Assembly (NCBI RefSeq): GCF_004359505.1
Contig: NZ_SCWE01000003.1
Coordinates: 153,527-217,526 of the forward strand
Reading direction: 5' to 3'
DNA from: Macrococcus hajekii
Lineage (GTDB): Bacteria; Bacillota; Bacilli; Staphylococcales; Staphylococcaceae
DNA length: 64,000 bases
Shown: in pieces, positions 63,992 through 64,000 of the stretch
Layout of the letters: each line of letters begins with the position of its first letter
Position numbering within the stretch: the stretch's first letter is position 1
Program-made: the position numbers and the translations under genes
Notes under the pieces: model-generated
The model's database searches: none
Told to the model about the DNA's origin: nothing
Seen by the model: the letters and a program-made list of their open reading frames with translations, nothing else

Positions 63992-64000
63992 CAAATTGAG

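Overview
The window is chromosomal DNA of a low-GC Gram-positive coccus of the family Staphylococcaceae. The mtlA-mtlR-mtlF-mtlD cluster, dacA-cdaR-glmM, arginase, an IsaB-like secreted antigen, a V8-type protease, a clade-3 catalase behind PerR boxes, and many best-remembered homologues are staphylococcal. The base composition looks less AT-rich than Staphylococcus, urease is reduced to a fragment, and the gene order differs from S. aureus, so Macrococcus/Macrococcoides is my best guess (inference; no database was consulted).

Layout. 1-12 kb: mostly minus-strand housekeeping genes (cupin, YebC, Bax-inhibitor-like protein, gluconokinase, Pit phosphate permease with its PhoU-like partner, YkvI-type carrier, Ogt, small acetyltransferase). 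12-20 kb: NlpC/P60 wall hydrolase, a large NAD-binding protein with a shorter paralogue at 6 kb, a frameshifted acetyltransferase, Mqo, a Rieske-FAD oxidoreductase and an orphan MetQ lipoprotein under a complete SAM-I riboswitch. 20-25 kb: RarD, Na+/H+ antiporter, then a decayed pilin/sortase remnant and two very small genes. 25-29 kb: OppA, KatA with two Per boxes, Dps. 29-45 kb is the accessory zone: a ureD stump, an AT-rich solitary SF1 helicase, an Xre/DUF2975 pair, a PadR regulator with three related membrane proteins under a strong promoter and paired operators, decayed lipoprotein genes, a FusB/FusC-family EF-G-binding protein, a RecQ helicase fused to a phosphoribosyltransferase, a lone tRNA with an unusual anticodon loop and a V8-like protease.

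45-49 kb holds small membrane proteins, a CPBP protease, a hemolysin-III protein, NUDIX hydrolase and P-loop kinase. 49-60 kb is the amino-sugar and mannitol block: glmS behind its self-cleaving ribozyme, the mannitol PTS operon (an MtlR-like operator precedes mtlA) and the dacA-cdaR-glmM operon, which couples c-di-AMP synthesis to the second step of UDP-GlcNAc synthesis. 60-64 kb: an HTH-TPR regulator, an ArsR-like regulator, arginase, then six tRNAs and 5S rRNA of an rRNA operon that continues beyond the window on the minus strand.

There is no CRISPR array, intact insertion sequence or prophage. The best candidates for undescribed biology are the solitary helicase next to the ureD stump, the RecQ-phosphoribosyltransferase fusion, and the PadR operon with its repeated membrane proteins.
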